Below, piece by piece: positions 1-10,940 of a stretch of 64,000 nt of DNA. The translations under genes were made by a program, and so were the position numbers. A model generated the notes under the pieces. It saw only the letters and a list, made by a program, of their open reading frames with translations. It was not told the DNA's origin and searched no databases. Every line of letters begins with the position of its first letter. Within the stretch, counting starts at the first letter, position 1. Source of the stretch: Moniliella sp. 'wahieum' (taxonomy: Eukaryota; Basidiomycota; Moniliellomycetes; Moniliellales; Moniliellaceae); contig RSEE01000037.1 of assembly GCA_003971905.1 (NCBI GenBank), positions 1-64,000 of the forward strand, read 5' to 3'.

Positions 1-20
1 AACCCTAACCCTAACCCTAA
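1..20. repeat. Telomeric repeat, CCCTAA type
   Basis: The first 20 bases are tandem CCCTAA units (about three copies), the C-rich strand of a TTAGGG telomere. The window therefore starts at or very near a left chromosome end. Only a stub is present, so the array is truncated by the assembly. The array stops abruptly at a GCG. Confidence 0.9.
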
Positions 21-486
21 GCGTAGGCCCATTGCGCGGACCAGTCGTCCGTCCCACGCATCTGTTTTGGACCCTGCCAGCGAAGATGAAGAGTTTGAAT
101 AGGAATGCTGCATCAACGGCGAAGCAAGCATATGTGAACCACACCAACAGCGACGAAGACAATCTATAGAAGGGTATATAGTCGAGCACTAAAATGTCAG
201 TGGCGTTGATATTATACTAGTAGCTAGCATGCAACCTATAATAATAGTGTTGGAGGAGATGTCTGCCTTGTTCGCCTTCTGCCTTGTTGGTATGTGCTTT
301 CGCAGCTTGTTGGGATATTTGCAAGCGGAGGCATTATAACGGGAAAGAGATGAATGCTACGGCGCCGATCACGGGAAAACAATAAGCAAAGTATATATGC
401 CCCATAGGCAAACAATGTGCTTTATCCCCAAGAGGCAGAACATGGAAATTTCACATACACAGTCCGCAGCCGTGTAACCCGGGCAG
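21..486. other. Subtelomeric spacer, no gene seen
   Basis: This is mixed-composition DNA between the telomere and the helicase relic. I see no conserved coding frame, RNA gene or tandem repeat. The last few dozen bases could be a decayed continuation of the helicase (an RVT-like stretch before the preserved part), but the match is too weak to call. Confidence 0.5.
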
Positions 487-696
487 CATTCCATCGGCGC
501 CATCATCATCTCGGGAAAGGCGGCCGGACAGCACTATCCCATCCCCCGCATCGCTCTAACAGGCGAGCAGGATGATGACTGCCCCATTCGCTTCACCCGC
601 AGGCAGTTTCCCGTCGCCCCTGCCTTTGCCATGACCGCCAACAAGTCCCAGGGTCAAACCTTGCGCCATGTCGGCGTCCATCTCCTCACTCCTACC
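487..696 (+). pseudogene. Pif1/Helitron-type helicase, C-terminal fragment, first part
   Basis: Seventy codons read without a stop and carry the diagnostic end of Helitron-encoded Pif1-family helicases: an IPRI segment, then FRRQFP-like (TRRQFPVAPAF) and the motif AMTANKSQGQTL. This is helicase motif V/VI territory of superfamily 1B. The ATPase core (Walker A/B) that should precede it is absent, so the gene is a 5'-truncated relic. It stops at the insertion of the gypsy element, and its continuation lies at 7564-8019. Position beside the telomere recalls telomere-linked helicase genes of other fungi, but the sequence resembles Helitron Pif1 rather than RecQ-type TLH. Family assignment is firm; the link to telomere biology is inference. 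Confidence 0.8.
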
Positions 697-1521
697 TGTT
701 ACGGGCCGCGTCGGATCCAAGATGGTCTGATCCTAGCTAAGGCCCGCCTGCTCTGCACCAACCCAGTGGAGCGCGCCCCCAAGCCCAACCAAGTTTGACG
801 ATGGTTGGTTGTACCCTGTACGGTGGTCCGAGTTGCCATGCGTACGCGCGACAGTAGTCGCCTCCCGCCCAAGTCCAAGTCGGTGGTCAAAACGAGACCA
901 CCAAGTATTCAGTATCTTTGCGACGTCCGTCGCCCGTCACCACTTATTTTCCTTTCTCGATCGCGCCTGCGGCGATCAACCCCTCTTTTGACGTGCCTTT
1001 CTTTCTACACCCCCTTTTGTGTCTGTTTCCCCTTTTTCGATTAAGCCTGTACCCCCGGTGGGTGGGGGATCTTTTCCTCCACCCTCCATTTCGTCCCTTT
1101 CCCGCCTATCCTGTCCGACTCCTGCCCGTTTCCAGCCAATTGATCCAGTACAGGCAGCTCTTCTTGTTAGCGTCCGACTTCTCCTCCGACCTCGTCCTCC
1201 AGCCCCTCGTCAACCCCATCGCGCGAGCCCTCCTTTGGCCGCGGCGATTCCCAGTCTCAGTTAAGGCAGTGTTTGTCCGCCGCTGCCTCCTCCCGTCCCT
1301 AAGTCCCGGAGGCTTCAGACACGTTACTACGGCCCAAGCCGGTGCAGACGCAGCCTTGCCACACGTGCAGCCGCCCCACCAAAGGCCTCTCCTCGTCCCT
1401 AGCTCCGCTCGGATACACCAACCAGCCCAAGCCCGAAACTACCGTGAGTCGTCCTTCCGTCTCCTAAGGGATTGTACCCCAAGAACCTGGGTGAGCCCCC
1501 TGGCGGGGCCCGCCCGTGACA
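697..1521 (+). repeat. 5' LTR of the chromovirus
   Basis: This 825-bp direct repeat matches 6735-7558. It starts TGTTAC and ends GTGACA, an imperfect inverted pair typical of LTR ends. It carries the element's promoter by family knowledge, although no clear TATA box is visible. Confidence 0.95.
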
Positions 1522-1524
1522 TAA

Positions 1525-1541
1525 TGGAGGGTCCGGGGTTC
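1525..1541 (+). other. Primer binding site of the chromovirus
   Basis: The sequence TGGAGGGTCCGGGGTTC lies three bases inside the 5' LTR. It begins with TGG, complementary to a tRNA CCA end, and its last bases are complementary to a T-arm (GAACCCC). This suits priming by a full-length tRNA; I cannot identify which one. Confidence 0.7.
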
Positions 1542-1721
1542 CCTCGGCAGGTCCTCAGGGTTCTTCGTTATTGGGCTGGCCCCGCTGACTCCCACGCTGG
1601 TCGTGTCTTTCGCAGTCCACCGCTTTTCTCCCCCCAAGCGTTTCCCCACAGTCTCTTCGTCCCAGGGTGTTTCTACCGCACCTTTCCCTCTCCCCGTTTG
1701 GTCCTCAGGTTTCTGAGACTC

Positions 1722-2807
1722 ATGAGTCAGCCAAGCGAACCGATTTCAGGCCTTTACCAGAGCCAGCACGCGCCGGGCAATCAGCCCGTCCCAGCACCGA
1801 CGTGGACCGCCGGTCCCAGTAGTCGTACCTTCCGCCTGAGCGATTTTCCTCTTTTCGCCCACACGGGCAACAACGTAAACGACCATGCAGCCGCGTGCCT
1901 TTTCCTGGACCGGATCCAGAGTGTGGCCAATCAAGCCGGTGTTCGAGACAACACCACCCTTATTCATCTGGCGTTGCTGCGCATGCCAGACTCAACCTCG
2001 ACGTGGACCCGTCACCAAACCAGCGAGTTTAATCGTATCCATGGCCATGAGGGAGCTGACATTGGCCCTGACGAAGCCGCCCGTTACCACCATCTCTACA
2101 GCTGGTCCGCCTTCCGTACGGTTTTCCTCCGTCGCTTCGGGGATATGCAGGCAGAGGAGCATGCCATGCAGCGACTGTTCGCGCTCAAGCAGGGGAACAT
2201 GACGGTCGGTCAGTACGCGGATAAGTTCCAAGACATTCTCAGCGAGATTGAGGCGTATCGCGGCCAACCCGCAACGGCGATCAGTCTTTTCAAACAAGGC
2301 ATGTCTCCGGAATTACGTCGGGCCTACTTCTACGTCAACGCGTCGATGCATTTTCAAGAGCTGGATGATTTAATCGAGTGGGCTACCCGCACCGAGCTGT
2401 CGAAAGATCTTCTGCCCGGCAGCGACCGTTCCAGCAACTCGCGGTGGAACAACCACAGCTTCCAGTCGCGCTCGCGCAACAGCAACAGCAACAGCAACAG
2501 CAACCATGACTACGAGCCGATGGACTTAGACGGAGCGGAGGTCCGTCCCCAGGGGCGTCGGCCTCGAATCAGCGACGAAGAGTACGCTCGCCGCCGCAAC
2601 AACGACCTCTGCATGCGTTGCGGAGAATCGGGTCATTGGCGTAACGAGTGCCCCTTGGGCCGTAATGGTCAGCGCTCCGGGCGGCGTGGCCGTCGGTTTC
2701 GGCCCCAAGGGAATTCCAATTCGAACGGCTCGAACCAAGGGGGGTCGAGCCAGACGGGCCAAGAGGGCGGCTCGTCGTCGGGCGCGCCGGGGCAGGCGCG
2801 CAACTAG
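1722..2807 (+). CDS. Chromovirus gag
   Basis: This gag-like frame of about 361 codons starts at the first ATG after the LTR leader (MSQPSEP). The central part has the retrotransposon capsid signature (a WSAFRTVFLRRFGD region followed by LFALKQGNMTVGQYADKF). The C-terminal part carries a CCHC knuckle, CMRCGESGHWRNEC, which binds RNA in this family. The frame remains open upstream through the LTR, but the LTR part is not considered coding. It is a fossil or recently active mobile-element gene rather than a host gene. Confidence 0.85.
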   Translation: MSQPSEPISGLYQSQHAPGNQPVPAPTWTAGPSSRTFRLSDFPLFAHTGNNVNDHAAACLFLDRIQSVANQAGVRDNTTLIHLALLRMPDSTSTWTRHQTSEFNRIHGHEGADIGPDEAARYHHLYSWSAFRTVFLRRFGDMQAEEHAMQRLFALKQGNMTVGQYADKFQDILSEIEAYRGQPATAISLFKQGMSPELRRAYFYVNASMHFQELDDLIEWATRTELSKDLLPGSDRSSNSRWNNHSFQSRSRNSNSNSNSNHDYEPMDLDGAEVRPQGRRPRISDEEYARRRNNDLCMRCGESGHWRNECPLGRNGQRSGRRGRRFRPQGNSNSNGSNQGGSSQTGQEGGSSSGAPGQARN

Positions 2808-2819
2808 GGGCAAGGGCCC

Positions 2820-5800
2820 CGCCGTGGATGTGTGCCACGTCCACCTCCTCCGTCAAGATGGTCGCCTAGCGACCGCGCCTACATGTTTCCAGACGGAGTT
2901 GGGCACGCAAACCACGTTAAGCCTAGTGGACACGGGGGCCGAGAGATCGTTTATTGACCGCGCGGAAGTGCGCAAACACGGGTACGTCATGAATCCACTC
3001 TCCGCCCCCTCCAGGTGCGGCTACTGGACGGAAGAAGAAGCTGCTCAGGCCAGGTTACTCACTCTTGCCTTCTGTCTTTCAACCTGGGCGGCCGAACGTT
3101 CAGCCACGAGTTCCTCGTTACGTCGATTCCGCGCTATCCAGCGGTCTTGGGTACCGACTTCCTTTACGCCAACGATGTGTCGCTCTCTTTCGCTCGAGAT
3201 GGTTCAGCCGAGCTTAGCTTCCAGGGCGATGGCCCCTCGATCGAGTGTTGTGGTATCATGGACATACGTTTAGTCTCGGCCTCCCGGTTCAATCACGAGC
3301 TTCAACGAGACGATGATCTCCTAGTCGGCCAAGTGTGGGTTGACGATCAGGGCGAGGTGGTGGCTACGCCCGGAGAGATTCAAGTTGCTCAAGCGGAGAC
3401 CGAGGCGGACGCGGATGACGAGCCGGTGGAGGAGCGCGCCGTCAGTACGATGCCCAACGAGTTGCGTATGGTCGAGGACCCAGGCCCCGGGCAGTTGGAT
3501 GTTGATGACCCAGTGGATGGGGTTTTCCCCGAGCCTCCGAAGCCGCGCCCCCTTGAGGAGATTGCCAAGCTCGTGCCCCCAGAATTCGCGGATTGCCTAG
3601 ATGCCTTTGACGAGAATCGGCTCAATCGTCTACCCCCGTTGCGTCCCGGTTATGACCACGAGATAGAGCTCCTACCGGGTGTCAAGCCTTTCTTCGGCAA
3701 GATCTATCCTCTGTCCACTACGGAATCGGCAGTGCTGGCCGAGTGGATCCGTTCAAACCTGGCCAGAGGGTGGATTAGCCGGTCCACATCCGCGTGGCGC
3801 TCCCCGGTGCTATTCGTTCGCAAGAAGTCGGGAGAGGTCAGAGTCGTGACGGATCTACGTGGCGTGAACGCTAGGTCTGTCAAGAAAAGAGTGCCTCTTC
3901 CCCTCATCGACGAAACGCTCCAGCGCCTGTCGGGGTGGAAGTACTACACCCAGTTGGATCTCAAGAGCGCCTACAACCTGGTCCGAGTTGCCCCCAAGTC
4001 TGTTCCGTATACCGCAGTGGGTACCAAATTCGGTTCTTTCGTTTCCAATGTGATGCCGTTTGGCTTGCAAGGAGCGGGTTCCACCTTCACTACCCTCATC
4101 AACGCGGTGCTATCGGACTTTATCGACACGCACGTCTTCTGCTACCTGGATGATCTCGCGATCGTGCACAATGATCGAGGTGAGCATGTTCGAGTGGTCA
4201 AAGAGGTTCTGAAGCGTCTAGCCGACAACCATCTGGTGGTTGGCATTGACAAGTGCAAGTTCTTCCAAGATTCCATTTCGTTCTTGGGGCATCGGGTGGG
4301 CACACTAGGCTTATCCATGGAGGTCGATCGGGTCAAGGCAGTGTTGGATTGGCCCACGCCCAAGTCGCCGAAGGAGTTGCTCCGCGCTTTAGGGTTTATG
4401 AACTTCTGGAGAATCTACGTGCCGTCCTACTCGCAGTACACCGCGCCCCTGACCCAATTGCTTCACAAGGGTCAGCGTTGGGAATGGACCCCCGAGCACC
4501 AACGTTGTTTCGATCGTCTCAAGGAAGCGTTTACTCAAGCCCCAGTGCTGGCGCCCTTCGACCAGAACAAGCCTTTGAGAATCGAGTCGGACGCGAGTGG
4601 CTATGCCGTGGCAGCGGTCCTCTCTCAGCCTCACGAGGGCCGGCAGCGCCCCATAGCCTATTGGTCAAGGAAGCTTACGCCCGCCGAGCAACGCTGGGGA
4701 GTAGGAGATCAAGAGTTGTTACCCCTAATCACGGCGCTCAAGGTCTTTCGGCATCTGGTGGAGTCGGCCCCGGAGTTGGAGTTGGTGACCGACCACAAGA
4801 ATCTGGTGAGCTACAACGACGAAGGGCAGCGGAACCGCCGGCAAGCGAGCTGGCGCGTGTTTCTTTCGGCCTACCAACCAAGGATGATTTATCGTCCCGG
4901 GTCGAAGAAGATGGTGCTGCGGATGGATTATCTCGTCGTCCAGACCTAGTCGAGCAAGCCAAGAGCGAAGGCGCGGCCGATGCAGCCGAGTGGCGCAAGC
5001 AACCGATCCTGCGAGCCAAGTCAGAGGAGCATGTTGAGGACTATGAGTCGCTCCTGTTGCCGGGAGCCAAGGTGGTGCCGCAAGCCGGGGTTGAAGCGCA
5101 TGCGGGCGAAGTGGAAGCAGTTGAGGAGCAGCCGCCCGAAGGCGAGGTGATTGAAGCCATACGAGAGCTCAAGGAGCACGACAGCGGGTACGAGGCCATC
5201 GTGGAGCGAGTCGAAGAAGGTTGTGCGCCGCAGGAGTATGAGATGCGCAACGGGTTGCTCTACTTCCAAGGGAGAATCTACGTGCCCGAATCCGAAGCAC
5301 TGCGGTATACCTTGCTCCACGACCACCATGACAAGCCCGAGGCTGGCCACCAGGGAAGAGAGCGCACGTACGATCAGTTGGCGCGTTGGTACTATTGGCC
5401 AGGAATGACTTTCGATGTGCGTCGTTATGTGGGAACGTGCTCGTCATGTCAGACTGTCAAGAGCCGCCGCCATCGTCCCTATGGTCTACTGCAACCGTTG
5501 GAAGTGCCAGCCCGACCTTGGTCAAGCTTCAGTATGGATCACTTCGGTCCCCTGCCAGAGGGAGGACTTGGGAGCAAGGGCGAGACGCTGAACATGGTGC
5601 TGGTGGTGGTGGATCGGTTGTCCAAGATGGTGGTGCTCATCCCGTGCAGCTCCGGCGACACGGCGGGTCGTTTGCTTGAGCGGCTGACGGAGAAGGTGTT
5701 CAACGTGTATGGGCTGCCGACCGAGATCGTGAGCGACAGAGGGCCGTTGTTCACTTCGTCCCAGGTGCGTGGCTTTTGCGAGAAGCATGGCATTCGCCAA

Positions 5801-6646
5801 AGCATGGCCACTACCCAGCACCCTCAGTCCGATGGGCAGTCGGAGCGGTTTGTCGATCTGGTTAAGACTCATCTGCGCCATTTCGTTAACCATCTGCAGT
5901 CCGATTGGGTCGAGTACCTTCCCTCAGCCGCCTTCGCGCTCAACACCGCTCGCTCCGCTTCAACAGGGTTGTCTCCGTTCTACATCATGCATGGGTTCCA
6001 GCCGCTCAAACCAGGTGACCCAGTCGCTGCCGTGCGAGAGAATGAGCCAGGGGAGGAACATCAAGAGGCTCGGAACGAGGCGATTGAGACGGCCAAGGGA
6101 GCTTTGGAGCAGGCGCGCAAGAGAGCCAAACACTATGCCGATCGGTTGCGGAGCGAGGCGCCGGAGCTGGAAGCGGGAGATTGGGTGCTGGTTGATCAGG
6201 AGCGGGTGCCGTCAACTCGGCCGAGTGGATCGTTGGAGCGCAGGTACTTGGGGCCATTTAAGATCAAGGCCAAGGTACACGAGGGGGCGTATGTGGTTGA
6301 CCTTCCCCCGTCGATCAAGATCCATCCTGTGCTCAACATCTCTGCCCTCGAGCCGTACCGCTTCGATGCCGTGCCAGCCCGGCACGAGCCCTTACCTCCA
6401 CCGCCCGAAGTTGAGCGAGGCGAAGAACACTGGCTCGTCAAGCGCATCCTCGATTCCCGTTGCTACCGTCGCCAGTTCCAGTACCTGGTCTCCTTCGTCG
6501 GCTTCCCTGAGTCAGAGAACGATTGGGTGCCCGCCAACGACATGGGGGATGAGGCTCCAGTGGTGATCGAGTTCCACACCCAGCACCCCGAGAAATACTG
6601 CTCCCAAGCACGCAAACGGGCCTTGGCCCGCCTTCTCGAGGAGTAG
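2820..6646 (+). CDS. Chromovirus pol: protease, RT, RNase H, integrase, chromodomain
   Basis: Domains in order: an aspartic protease motif LVDTGAERSFID near 2925-2960; reverse transcriptase with the catalytic FCYLDDLAI near 4135-4160; RNase H beginning IESDASGYAVAAVL near 4580; an integrase zinc-binding HHCC region near 5320-5460 and catalytic core to about 6010; and a chromodomain near 6430-6600 with YLVSFVGFP and W residues. Chromodomains direct integration to marked chromatin in this lineage. The region is broken by a small number of frame interruptions and is treated here as a single pol region. A purine tract (GAAGGGGAG) just before the 3' LTR is the likely plus-strand primer. Confidence 0.85.
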
Positions 6647-6734
6647 TACCCCGCCCCAGTTCCCCCAGGTTCGGTTGAGGAGGAGAAGCCCAACCTGGTA
6701 GGCGTGCGGACACGCCTTGTGAAGGGGAGCGTAA

Positions 6735-7558
6735 TGTTACGGGCCGCGTCGGATCCAAGATGGTCTGATCCTAGCTAAGGCCCGCCTGCTCTGCACCAAC
6801 CCAGTGGAGCGCGCCCCCAAGCCCAACCAAGTTTGACGATGGTTGGTTGTACCCTGTACGGTGGTCCGAGTTGCCATGCGTACGCGCGACAGTAGTCGCC
6901 TCCCGCCCAAGTCCAAGTCGGTGGTCAAAACGAGACCACCAAGTATTCAGTATCTTTGCGACGTCCGTCGCCCGTCACCACTTATTTTCCTTTCTCGATC
7001 GCGCCTGCGGCGATCAACCCCTCTTTTGACGTGCCTTTCTTTCTACACCCCTTTTGTGTCTGTTTCCCCTTTTTCGATTAAGCCTGTACCCCCGGTGGGT
7101 GGGGGATCTTTTCCTCCACCCTCCATTTCGTCCCTTTCCCGCCTATCCTGTCCGACTCCTGCCCGTTTCCAGCCAATTGATCCAGTACAGGCAGCTCTTC
7201 TTGTTAGCGTCCGACTTCTCCTCCGACCTCGTCCTCCAGCCCCTCGTCAACCCCATCGCGCGAGCCCTCCTTTAGCCGCGGCGATTCCCAGTCTCAGTTA
7301 AGGCAGTGTTTGTCCGCCGCTGCCTCCTCCCGTCCCTAAGTCCCGGAGGCTTCAGACACGTTACTACGGCCCAAGCCGGTGCAGACGCAGCCTTGCCACA
7401 CGTGCAGCCGCCCCACCAAAGGCCTCTCCTCGTCCCTAGCTCCGCTCGGATACACCAACCAGCCCAAGCCCGAAACTACCGTGAGTCGTCCTTCCGTCTC
7501 CTAAGGGATTGTACCCCAAGAACCTGGGTGAGCCCCCTGGCGGGGCCCGCCCGTGACA
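6735..7558 (+). repeat. 3' LTR of the chromovirus
   Basis: This 824-bp copy of the 5' LTR is almost identical to it. It is followed immediately by the CTACC target duplication and then by the resumed helicase reading frame. Confidence 0.95.
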
Positions 7559-7563
7559 CTACC

Positions 7564-8019
7564 TTTGCACATGGCCAGCTTTATGTCGCTCTTTCTCGCG
7601 TCTCCTCCCGCCACGGCCTCAAAGTTCTCCTCCCGCCTTCCAAGATCACGCGCAACATTGTCTACCGCCAGGTCATCGAATACGTTGAAGGTGGCGTGCC
7701 CATTGAGCCAGCCAACACTACTGACCCTCCTCCAGAAGACGATGACGACGACCAGTTTGACGGGGACAATAACGGCAACTTGGACCAGCAGGACATTGAT
7801 GAGGCTTTGCGCGAATTGCAGCAGGACATTGATGAGGCTTTGCGCGAATTGGAGAACACGGTGCTCGGCCCAGGTCCTGATCAGCCTCCTAGGGCCGGAG
7901 ACGAGGACGAGGAAATGGTCTTGCGCGAGATGGACGACGACGGCGACACGCTCTTCCGCCAGTTGGATCAGGACATGCGCCCGCGCGAGGTCGCCCAAGA
8001 CCACATGGACCTGGATTAG
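7564..8019 (+). pseudogene. Pif1/Helitron-type helicase, C-terminal fragment, second part
   Basis: The frame resumes after the gypsy element with FAHGQLYVALSRVSSRHGLK, the last conserved helicase motif of Helitron Pif1 proteins (HGQLYVALSRV). It continues into an acidic, low-complexity tail of about 110 residues ending at TAG (8017-8019). The tail includes an exact 33-bp tandem duplication (7786-7818 and 7819-7851) coding for QQDIDEALREL twice, which would extend an amphipathic helix. The acidic tail is not a usual part of Helitron helicases. A 237-codon open frame starting in the LTR at 7306 is an accidental fusion of LTR and helicase. Confidence 0.8.
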
Positions 8020-8155
8020 CTCTGAGAAGCCCAACCCTTTAGCCCGTTACTATGAACCTGCCTTCGAAAAACAGCCTGCCTTAGCTCCAAACCAATGCCA
8101 CAGACACAAATAATCATGCACAAAACAAGTTCCAAACACAAAAGCAAACAGGACA

Positions 8156-8199
8156 GGCTGGGGCTTCGCCCCAGCCCACCGGGCCTACGGGCCCGGTGG
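8156..8199 (+). repeat. Two adjacent strong hairpins
   Basis: Hairpin one has arms GGCTGGGGC (8156-8164) and GCCCCAGCC (8168-8176) with a TTC loop. Hairpin two has arms CCACCGGGCC (8176-8185) and GGCCCGGTGG (8190-8199) with a TACG loop. Both stems are perfect and GC-only or nearly so. They lie 137 bp past the helicase stop codon. Helitrons end with a GC-rich hairpin near their 3' terminus, so this could be the terminal structure of the parent element. A clean CTRR end is not visible right after it. A bidirectional terminator is the alternative. Confidence 0.6.
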
Positions 8200-9026
8200 T
8201 CCCCTCGTGTCAGTCGTATAAGCAGGCTTCCGGCCTTCTTAAACTGTTCCGAGGGCCGAAACCGTCAGGATTTCGCGTGGGCCGCTGCGAGAGCTGAACC
8301 CCTTTTTTCCCAAAGAGGTTGGCCGTGTATCCGACTTATCTGTCAGTTGACGCTGGCCAACAGCCCATGTCAATGACAAGAGGACAGATATCGACCGTCG
8401 GTCGCGTTTCCAGTGCTGTGCCTCGTGCGTTCTGGCCCACGTCCCTTCAGTCTGGGCTCCGGCCGCCTACATGGGAGAGTTCCGTTGTTTCTCACACTTC
8501 TGTTTTCCTTCATGTTCCGCAGCCTATCCCCTGGTGCCGACGATTATAGTTCCTTGATGCACTTCATGTTCCTGGGTTGGCGTTGCAGGTTGGCTTGGAT
8601 CACCGCTACCACCAACTATGCCATGCATCACGCTCGAGGAGCATCAGGACTCCACAGATTTCATAATCTCAGAGGAAATGCATAGCAGCTATACACAAAT
8701 GCACAAGGAGTAGACAGTCTCAGAAGCTTTTAACATGGAAAGGGAGGATGCATAACAATAACACGGCATACTCAAAAAGGTGAGGCTAACGACAGGGACA
8801 CCACCTGACGGAGTGAACCGCACCTCATCGTATCCGCCATACGGAAGGTGTGTCTGCATTAGCACTCGTGCGCCCAGTTTGGAACGAAAGTAGAAAAAAG
8901 GGGGGAATACTGTAAGGCGAAAAAAAGAAAGACAAAAAACATGCCAATTGAAAACGGACAAGAGGGGTCTCTTCCCCGTTCTCATTTGATCAACACGCCT
9001 TCAATAGGAAGAGGGGGATTAGCTGT
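8200..9026. other. Intergenic region, no gene seen
   Basis: This stretch between the hairpins and the 3' end of the GH79 gene has only short chance open frames, and no conserved motif stands out. Its last few hundred bases are probably the 3' untranslated region of the glycosidase. Confidence 0.5.
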
Positions 9027-10940
9027 CTACAGCACCAAAGCGACGGCAGCCAAGACGAGGGTGGCGACCCACGTCGTGCCAGCCACCAAGCGAGCAGAGG
9101 GAGCCGTCTGGATCTGGGTGTGAATGTTGACAATGTACGGGGCGCACGCGTCGGAGGAGACGTTGGTGCTGGCGCCAATGTGAGCACCCAGGTTGGCCAC
9201 CACGGCCGAGCCATCCGGAACGGGGAATGGAAACGAAGCCCTTGCCGTCGGCGGTGACGTCGACGGGCCAAGAAGAAGGGAGAGCAGGCGCCTGACCCGG
9301 AACACCAGTGGCAGGGTCGTAGGCAATACCGTTCCAGGTGGTGTTGTCAACCGAGTCGGTACCGGGGGCAGTCAGGTAAGAGAGGAAGAGTTGTTGGTTG
9401 GCCAGCTGGGGGAGAGTGAACGTGTAGTTGACAAACTTGTCGCGCGGCGCCGACGCGTTGGACGGCTGCGAGTTGACAAATGCAAATCCACTGATCTGGT
9501 CGTTCGAGTAAATCGTGTACGCAGCCTGGCGGTCGTTGCCTGCGTCTTCGCCCAGCGAACCGTCTTGCACGTACCGGTCGAAGACGGTGACTTTGGCAAT
9601 GCGCACATTGCAAGCGCCGCCGATGATCTGGTCAATGGCTGCGTAGGCGTAGTACGAGCTGCGAACGTGGGCATCACCGTGGCCGTCGATAGTGATAGGC
9701 TGCCAGGGAGCCGAGGAGCCGGTTTGGGTCATGTGGAGGTTAATGTTGGCGACCGACTGCGACGCAGCGTAGAGGAAGAAGTTGAACGTCCACAGCGTGT
9801 TCGCAAACGAGTCGGAAATCCCCCAGGCACCGTCGGGCGCGACGGACATGACCTCACGCAAGTTGAACGGCTTGTCCTTTTGCGACGCAGCCTCGGCTTC
9901 CGTGGCCCAGCCAGCAAACGTGTTGTACGTGTTGTTCATGTTAAGAAGGTAGTCCTGGGTAATGTTGGGCGTCGTGATATCCACTGTGCACATCAATCAC
10001 AATTAAAGAGGATCCATACATTAGTTTCACTCTTCCATAATACGCCCCCACCGGGATGTGTCCAACAAGCAATGATAGAGGAAAAGAATACGCACAGTGC
10101 TCGTTGAAGCCCGAGGTATTGGAGACCATTGGCGCCAGTGCCTTCGGAGTCAAACGCCAGCCAGTGCACACGGAAAGGAGTGCCGGCCTTGGAATGCGGG
10201 TTGGAGATCGTACCGGGCTCGAAAGCAGTCTTGGTCAAGTTGCTGGGAATGAGCACCTTGCCATTGATCTGTTGGACACGGTAGAGCCATTCCGGACCGT
10301 ACCCAGGGTCCTCAGTCCATCCGGAAGGACGGTAGCCAAAGGTGGTGTAGCGGTCAGGCTCGTTTCCGAGCTCAAACGACACGACCGTGATGTTCTTGGG
10401 CAAGGTGAGCGCCGCACGAACGTGGTCGATGTTGCGCTGAATCGCATCTTCGCCGGCATAGGCCAAGTTAATACCGAGAGTGACGGGGGTGCCAGCAGGC
10501 AGGTGGTCGAGCGCCGTGAACAAGCCCGGGCCGACGTACCACCGGTTGGTAGCGTTGGCCACATCCGGGTTGTCTTGGATCACAGTGTCGGTGATCGAAG
10601 CATTCCAGATCATGTTGTCGCCCGAGTCACCACCAACGCGAAGGTGAGGGGATTGACCAGTGTAGCTGCGCAGGTTCTCAAACAGCTGGAACGTCAGCGG
10701 GTTGGCAGCCGTGGTGCCGGTGTAGGAAAACACGTTGGACGGCTCCACGCTAAAGCCCGCAAAGGACGGGGTAAGAACGTTGGAAATGGCCCCGGCCTTC
10801 TTGACCTTGGGGATAGGCTTAATGGGCACGGTCGAATAGGGCGAGGACTGGGCGGCGACCAGGCTTGCCGCGGCCGCGGCGCCAACCAGCACGCGTCGGG
10901 CAGTCGAGCTTCGTTTGGACGGACGGTTGTGCAGCATCAT
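9027..10940 (-). CDS. GH79 family beta-glucuronidase-like glycosidase, GPI-anchored
   Basis: This is a secreted or cell-wall glycoside hydrolase that by family removes glucuronic acid residues from glycans. The start MMLHNRPSK (10940) is followed by a basic n-region and a hydrophobic signal peptide (VLVGAAAAASLVAAQ). Clan A landmarks are visible: LRVGGDSGDN, the acid/base Glu in SFELGNEPDRY, and the probable nucleophile Glu in LREVMSVAPDG. The C-terminus ends in a hydrophobic GPI-type tail (WVATLVLAAVALVL). An intron of about 112 bp fits 9984-10095 (GTGCGT...CACAG). The frame slips once just before that intron (the GFNEH segment is in another frame) and once near the C-terminus. Each slip is explained by a single base and is probably a sequence error. 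Confidence 0.85.

Larger units (their letters stand above)
697..7558 (+). mobile_element. Ty3/gypsy LTR retrotransposon, chromovirus, near-complete
   Basis: The element is 6,862 bp with two long terminal repeats of 825 and 824 bp that begin TGTTAC and end GTGACA. It is flanked by the 5-bp target duplication CTACC (692-696 and 7559-7563). Internal order is gag with a CCHC zinc knuckle, aspartic protease, reverse transcriptase, RNase H, integrase and a C-terminal chromodomain, which defines a chromovirus. The LTRs differ by about one substitution and one length change, so the insertion is very recent. It looks nearly whole, with perhaps two or three interruptions of the pol frame; some of the frame changes may be the programmed shifts known in this family. 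It sits inside the helicase fragment. Confidence 0.95.

Noticed and set aside
7306-8019. A 237-codon open frame joining LTR and helicase sequence
   Set aside because: It starts inside the 3' LTR and only by chance stays in frame with the helicase tail. The target duplication and the upstream helicase half show it is two unrelated pieces.
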